Shown here: positions 8,252-11,279 of the stretch, in pieces
Position numbering within the stretch: position 1 is the first letter of the stretch
How the letters are laid out: each line of letters opens with the position of its first letter
NCBI GenBank assembly: GCA_030844625.1
Contig: JAUUNJ010000055.1
Location: 1-11,279, forward strand
Length of the DNA stretch: 11,279 bases
Direction of reading: 5' to 3'
Source of the DNA: Roseburia sp.
GTDB taxonomy: Bacteria > Bacillota > Clostridia > Lachnospirales > Lachnospiraceae
Position numbers and translations under genes: made by a program
Notes under the pieces: model-generated
Seen by the model: only the letters and a program-made list of their open reading frames with translations
Told to the model about the DNA's origin: nothing
The model's database searches: none

Positions 8252-8476
8252 CTATTTATTAGTGATTATCAATTTTTCACCTGTTTCGAGTATATACGCT
8301 TGTTCAAATGTGACTCCTAATTCATTGGCAATAAGTAATAATTCTTCTATATTGACAGTTTCTCTTTTTAATTTTTTATTGAAATTTTGAGGTGTCTGTC
8401 CAATCCGTCTTGCCAGTTCAGATACACTAATTCCTTTTTCTTTACAAAGCTCTTTAATCAAATTTGAAGTGTTCAT
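8252..8476 (-). CDS. Small XRE/Cro-type helix-turn-helix regulator
   Basis: DNA-binding regulator of 74 residues, essentially a single HTH_3 domain: LIKELCKEKGISVSELARRI (6-25), with the turn and recognition helix in GQTPQNFNKKLKRE (26-39), then NIEELLLIANELGVTFEQAY closing the five-helix fold. A short C-terminal tail (ILETGEKLIITNK) follows; there is no sensor or dimerisation domain. The start at 8476 is supported by GGAAAGGGA a few nt upstream. It is the first gene after the promoter and 54 bp before the ligase, so it probably belongs to the operon and may repress or tune it through the palindromes in the promoter. It could instead be a leftover of the neighbouring mobile element that happens to sit at the operon head. 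Confidence 0.88.
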   Translation of the reverse strand: MNTSNLIKELCKEKGISVSELARRIGQTPQNFNKKLKRETVNIEELLLIANELGVTFEQAYILETGEKLIITNK

Positions 8477-8529
8477 GTTGTCCCTTTCCAGTTGAAGTTC
8501 AAAGTGTTAGTTCACAAATTTACTTCTAT

Positions 8530-8558
8530 ATTATAAACCAAACGGTTGATATCATCAA
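8530..8558 (-). promoter_or_regulatory. Sigma-A-type promoter of the XRE-glycan operon
   Basis: Read on the minus strand, TTGATG (8558-8553) and TATAAT (8535-8530) are separated by exactly 17 bp: a four-of-six -35 and a perfect -10. The start of transcription should fall near 8523, leaving an untranslated leader of about 45 nt before the XRE ATG at 8476. It lies immediately downstream of the recombinase terminator, so it is the natural origin of the operon transcript. This is a motif match only, but an unusually good one. Confidence 0.75.
8536..8558. promoter_or_regulatory. Candidate operator palindromes inside the promoter
   Basis: Two short inverted repeats sit on the promoter. TTGATATCATCAA (8546-8558) has 5-bp arms TTGAT/ATCAA and covers the -35 box. 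AACCAAACGGTT (8536-8547) has 4-bp arms AACC/GGTT and fills the spacer up to the -10. A bound dimer here would block RNA polymerase. The XRE protein encoded just downstream is the obvious candidate ligand; that link is inference, and arms this short can occur by chance. Confidence 0.4.
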
Positions 8559-8587
8559 TATTTATACTAATTATTACACTATCTATA

Positions 8588-8621
8588 TAAAAAAATAACG
8601 GCAAGCCATAAAGCCTGCCGT
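8588..8621 (-). terminator. Rho-independent terminator closing the recombinase remnant
   Basis: On the minus strand, ACGGCAGGC and GGCTTGCCGT (8621-8598) form a stem of about nine pairs, one of them G-U, with a small T/A-rich loop. A run of seven T follows (8595-8589). It lies 11 bp after the recombinase stop codon and before the operon promoter, so it insulates the glycan operon from transcription of the mobile-element side. The plus strand has no T-run after the stem, so it is not bidirectional. Confidence 0.85.
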
Positions 8622-8631
8622 GTTCATCTCC

Positions 8632-9089
8632 TTATCGCTCAATATCCAGTTTTACTCCTGCCTTGAATGCAACCGTAAACTTGTCTTCGTACATCAGGAT
8701 TCTGTAGATGTATTTTCTGACCATCATCTCATCATACTCGGTAAGTTCCTGCTCTGCTTCACCCAGGAATTTCTGCAACTCTGCGATCCTGTTTTTGAAT
8801 CCTTCTGTCTCAACTTTTTCAACCAGGAGCTCTTGCTTTTATCCCTAAGCAAGTCAATCTGATCTGCAAGAGCAGTGTAATCCTTGTTTGTATGTGCTAG
8901 CTTTACCAGCTCTTTTTGTAATTGTGCAAGCCTTGCATTTATCTTCTCAAGCTCGTGGCTGTTATTATCGGCAAGGAGTTATTCTGATACTATGATACCA
9001 CATAAACAGCTTTCCTTCTGTTTATGACAGTTTGAATATGTCCATGCATCAATGCGTTTCTCATTCTTGCAATGATATAGTGTTGCATC
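8632..9089 (-). pseudogene. Decayed C-terminal remnant of a large serine recombinase
   Basis: Only the C-terminal third or so of a large serine recombinase remains; the catalytic resolvase domain is absent. Reading the minus strand from 9089, a zinc-ribbon-like stretch (ATLYHCKNEKRIDAW, then TYSNCHKQKESC) is followed by an in-frame TAA at 8981-8979. The same frame then gives a coiled coil (LLADNNSHELEKINARLAQL, then KELVKLAHTN). After LLRDK the frame breaks at the A4 run at 8837-8840. Adding one A there restores a continuous reading (KQELLVEKVETEGFKNRIAE, then ITEYDE-like LTEYDEMMVRKYIYRI) ending YEDKFTVAFKAGVKLDIER and TAA at 8634-8632. The terminal 'MYEDKFTVAFKAGV' is the standard end of such recombinases. 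The zinc-ribbon and coiled-coil pieces may have been joined by an internal deletion. G+C looks higher here than in the flanks. It marks an old integration at this border. Confidence 0.82.
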
Positions 9090-9717
9090 TGTTCTCATCT
9101 ATATTAGTATCTCGTACATATTTCTTAAAAGAGTTCTTATTATATTCAAACATGGAAACATTAACATCTCCATATTTAAGTTTTTCATAATCATCGTCTT
9201 CCGTTCTCAACGCAAAATTCATCGCCTTAAGATAAGTAAATCCTAAATCAAATGCAAGGTTTGCACTCTCATCCTCTTTTAGTTCCAATATTTTTTTCTC
9301 TAACTGCTGTTTATACTTCTCTACTGTACTTACATTAACCTGTACACAATCATGAATGCAACAATATTCATACAACGCTTCATTAAGATTACTTATATGA
9401 ACCAAAAAATTAGAAAGTTCCGTTTCCAAATCAAGCAATGTTTTTAGCCCATAAATATATTTTTCATAACTATTCAATCTATATTTTTTTGCTAATTTAT
9501 TATATTTTCGTATGCTTATAATATCTTTTACTTGTCTTTCCTTTATATTCAATTTTTCCTTATGCTCTTCTAAGAACACAAACACATTCTGTCCTTCATG
9601 AGATATTTGTGCAAATTCACTCATCAAATTCGCATTATATCCATTATAAATTTCCATATTGCATATGTGCCATTGCTTTTCGTATTGTATCAATCTGATT
9701 CCATGGATTTTTTTCAA
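9061..9717 (-). CDS. C-terminal part of a frameshifted, unrecognised HEPN-like protein
   Basis: I do not recognise this protein. The open frame (TTG at 9717) is 218 residues, but its first 20 or so residues are the out-of-frame shadow of the end of the neighbouring N-terminal half. Meaningful sequence probably starts near NMEIYNGYNANLMSEF (about residue 20). It is helical and charged, with YGLKTLLDLETELSNFLVHI and VEKYKQQLEKKILELKEDES as the main amphipathic helices; there is no signal peptide or transmembrane segment. There is no convincing Shine-Dalgarno for the TTG, which supports continuation from the upstream half. The last nine or so residues (RCNTISLQE) overlap the serine-recombinase remnant in another frame, so the native C-terminus may have been replaced by read-through into it. 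Confidence 0.55.
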   Translation of the reverse strand: MKKIHGIRLIQYEKQWHICNMEIYNGYNANLMSEFAQISHEGQNVFVFLEEHKEKLNIKERQVKDIISIRKYNKLAKKYRLNSYEKYIYGLKTLLDLETELSNFLVHISNLNEALYEYCCIHDCVQVNVSTVEKYKQQLEKKILELKEDESANLAFDLGFTYLKAMNFALRTEDDDYEKLKYGDVNVSMFEYNKNSFKKYVRDTNIDENRCNTISLQE

Positions 9718-10060
9718 TCCCTTCTAAAGAATAGAAAAGATATGTGCCATCTATATCTGCACTTATTCTCTCTTTTTTATAATATTCAAGATATGGTTTT
9801 AGTTCATCATCTCTATTAATTTTATCCAAAAACTCCTTATAACAATATTTATTTTTATAATAATAATTAAGTTTTTCCTTGTTTAGCAATAACATGCAAC
9901 TATCTATGAATACTCTAAATCTCCCATAAGCAAATGCATTATGAGTTACTAATTCTTCTGTCTTAAACTTTTCTATCACAGAATTAATATCTATTCCATT
10001 TTTATACAATTCCTGATACTCATTTATTAGGATTATATTATTATTCAAATAATTTAGCAT
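9644..10060 (-). CDS. N-terminal part of a frameshifted HEPN-like protein
   Basis: The 138-residue frame starts at a well-supported ATG (AGGAG at 10070-10074, 9 nt upstream), so a real gene begins here. It is helical and ends in TIRKAMAHMQYGNL. The R127-K-A-M-A-H132 string fits the R-x4-6-H signature of HEPN domains, found in toxin, anti-phage and RNA-processing RNases, and lies on a helix after a long helical bundle, as expected. The frame stops at TAA 9646-9644 right after this motif, while the next frame stays open to 9061. Removing one base in the GGAAATTTATAA stretch near 9645-9657 would fuse both into one protein of about 332 residues. HEPN assignment rests on one short motif and I hold it loosely; RhuM upstream and the recombinase remnant downstream place it in an accessory island. 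Confidence 0.6.
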   Translation of the reverse strand: MLNYLNNNIILINEYQELYKNGIDINSVIEKFKTEELVTHNAFAYGRFRVFIDSCMLLLNKEKLNYYYKNKYCYKEFLDKINRDDELKPYLEYYKKERISADIDGTYLFYSLEGIEKNPWNQIDTIRKAMAHMQYGNL

Positions 10061-10079
10061 ATTATTTTTCTCCTAAGTC

Positions 10080-10233
10080 AACTCAATTTAACAGACACTT
10101 ACTATTTCACTTATCAACAGATTCATTAATCTTATTTTCTAAACCAACATTTTGTCGATTTGGTGCTTTGGAATCTGGCACTTTGGTGAACTCAATTATG
10201 ATGCACTACCTTAATTCGTGTGATAATAACCAA
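10080..10233. other. Gene-free spacer with a possible coding remnant and short repeats
   Basis: Between the RhuM stop and the HEPN-like gene lies a spacer of about 150 bp. On the minus strand an open stretch from about 10208 to TGA at 10109-10107 reads IIEFTKVPDSKAPNRQNVGL, then ENKINESVDK. It looks protein-like but has no start codon and is preceded by TAG, so it may be the tail of a lost gene. Within it TTTGGTG occurs at 10159-10165 and 10182-10188 on the plus strand, with a further TTTGG between them. I see no clear promoter or terminator here. Confidence 0.35.
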
Positions 10234-11279
10234 TTACTTCTTAGCACTTTCCTCTAATTCTAATAAAAACTTATCATAATCGGACATAAAAATTTTATCT
10301 TGAACAATACGATATTTCTCAAATTCCGTTTCTGCTTTCGCTTTGGCTATTTCAGCAGTTATCTTTCCGGCATCCTTCAATACTTCTCGATCATCAGCCA
10401 TTAAAAATAAATCAAGGCGTTTGCTCCAATCTTCCATAGTCATTGGGATGTGTCTTTCGGCTCGGTCTTCTGCCAAGTCAAGATAAGCAGATACAATTCT
10501 TTCAAGAGAACGCAGTTCCTGTTCACTCAGATAATTTTTTGCAATACTTACATCACTTTTTACAATCTTACCTTCTGGAGCATTTGCCCAAGTGGTAAGA
10601 CCCATATGTAGTTTTTCCGCATCAGCTCTCTCATATATCAGTTCGGCAGCGGTATGCCCGTGCACCGCATAGTGCATTTTATTTTGAACCTTTGCGAAGA
10701 ATTGTTTTGTTGTCTTTGCAGTTCTGTCATAATCCAATGCCGTAGCATAAATATCAGTGATTTTCTGATAAAATCTTCTTTCTGACAAACGGATTTCTCG
10801 AATTTGTTCAAGCAAACGGTCAAAATATTCAACAGTCAATACTGAACCACCATTCTTCAGACGCTCATCATCAAGAACCCAGCCTTTAATCGTGTAGTCT
10901 TTCACAATGCTATTCGCCCATTTACGAAATTGGACTGCCCGGTCATTGTTTACCTTAAAGCCAACCGCTATAATCATCTGTAAGTTATAATGATTTGTTT
11001 CCCTGCTAACTTGACGTGAACCCTCAGTTTGAACTGTTAAGTATTTCTTAATAGTTGCTTCTGGTTCTAATTCCGAATCATCATAAACTTTTTTAATATG
11101 CTGACTAATTGCCGCAACACTTACATCATAAAGCACTGCCATCATTTTTTGTGTCAACCATATATTCTCATCTTCATAGCGCATCTCGATGCTATCTTCT
11201 TGTTCTCCCACAGAAGCAACATAGGTAAGATACTCTGCTGCACTTGAACGAATTGTTGTTTCATTTTTCTTTTTTGCCA
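10234..11279 (-). CDS. RhuM family protein, start codon cut by window edge
   Basis: RhuM-family proteins (Virulence_RhuM) have no settled biochemical role. They occur widely in genomic islands and, from my recollection, next to type I restriction-modification genes. Residues match the family: an N-terminal winged-helix-like block (ENIWLTQKMMAVLYDVSVAA, then ISQHIKKVYDDSEL), TVQTEGSRQVSRETNHYNLQ, MIIAVGFKVNNDRAVQFRKW, the central KMHYAVHGHTAAELIYERAD and WANAPEGKIVKSDVSIAKNY. Although a GTG at 11211 could begin the frame, the reading frame continues upstream as AKKKNETTIRSSAAEYLTYV and reaches the edge as ..TG GCA, so the true start is almost certainly an ATG whose A is base 11280. That gives 348 residues, a normal length. 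No frameshift or stop is visible. It is the first gene of the accessory stretch. Confidence 0.9.
   Translation of the reverse strand, partial: AKKKNETTIRSSAAEYLTYVASVGEQEDSIEMRYEDENIWLTQKMMAVLYDVSVAAISQHIKKVYDDSELEPEATIKKYLTVQTEGSRQVSRETNHYNLQMIIAVGFKVNNDRAVQFRKWANSIVKDYTIKGWVLDDERLKNGGSVLTVEYFDRLLEQIREIRLSERRFYQKITDIYATALDYDRTAKTTKQFFAKVQNKMHYAVHGHTAAELIYERADAEKLHMGLTTWANAPEGKIVKSDVSIAKNYLSEQELRSLERIVSAYLDLAEDRAERHIPMTMEDWSKRLDLFLMADDREVLKDAGKITAEIAKAKAETEFEKYRIVQDKIFMSDYDKFLLELEESAKK

Noticed and set aside
767..8390. Many plus-strand open frames of 60-110 residues across the glycan operon
   Set aside because: They are hydrophobic low-complexity antisense shadows of AT-rich minus-strand genes, without ribosome binding sites or family motifs.
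8620..8862. Plus-strand open frame of 80 residues
   Set aside because: It is the antisense shadow of the serine recombinase C-terminus, which is recognisable on the minus strand.
8990..9070. Minus-strand frame reading RMRNALMHGHIQTV, a second R-x4-H (HEPN-like) motif
   Set aside because: The same bases give a recombinase zinc-ribbon-like sequence in a frame collinear with the rest of the remnant, and this frame hits TAG at 8992-8990. I take the motif as coincidence, though a duplicated HEPN end is not fully excluded.
10638..10832. 64-residue minus-strand open frame inside RhuM
   Set aside because: It is an alternative-frame shadow within a well-supported gene, with no homology and no ribosome binding site.
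1..11279. CRISPR array, tRNA or rRNA genes, intact insertion sequences
   Set aside because: I looked for regular repeats, cloverleaf-like CCA-ending structures and terminal inverted repeats and saw none.

Overview
The window is AT-rich DNA with strong AGGAGG-type ribosome binding sites and very tight gene packing. It looks like a low-GC Firmicute, most plausibly a gut or rumen Clostridia/Lachnospiraceae. The taxonomic guess rests on composition, Shine-Dalgarno style and the flavour of the proteins, not on a marker gene. Every convincing gene is on the minus strand, so transcription runs from position 11279 toward position 1.

Right part (about 8590-11279), an accessory or mobile border. It holds an almost complete RhuM-family gene whose start codon is cut by the window edge by one base. 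Next come two out-of-frame halves of an unrecognised gene with a HEPN-like R-x4-H motif. These run directly into the decayed C-terminal end of a large serine recombinase, which has an in-frame stop and a frameshift. A Rho-independent terminator closes the remnant.

Left part (1 to about 8560), a surface-glycan biosynthesis operon. A good sigma-A-type promoter (TTGATG, 17 bp, TATAAT), overlapped by two small palindromes, lies just downstream of the terminator. It drives a 74-residue XRE regulator and then eight tightly coupled genes: a benzoate-CoA-ligase-like adenylating enzyme, an FkbM methyltransferase, a GT4 glycosyltransferase, a fusion of a cytidylate kinase and a left-handed beta-helix acyltransferase, a PIG-L deacetylase, a WbqC-family protein, a GT-B-like transferase with a helical C-terminal extension, and a CMP-sialic-acid-synthetase-like cytidylyltransferase that runs off the left edge. 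Start/stop overlaps of the ATGA or TAATG kind, or gaps of 1-5 bp, link all of these eight.

Inferred joint role: the operon builds and decorates a surface polysaccharide or glycoconjugate containing a CMP-activated sugar, probably a nonulosonic acid. The cytidylyltransferase would charge the sugar and the kinase domain would recycle the CMP released on transfer. The glycosyltransferases would assemble the chain. The deacetylase, ligase, acyltransferase, WbqC protein and methyltransferase would modify it. The most unusual element is the CMP kinase-acyltransferase fusion. The proposed acylation branch (PIG-L frees an amine, the ligase activates a carboxylate) is a hypothesis. The synthesis genes for the CMP-sugar, and any polymerase or flippase, are not in this window and may lie to the left.
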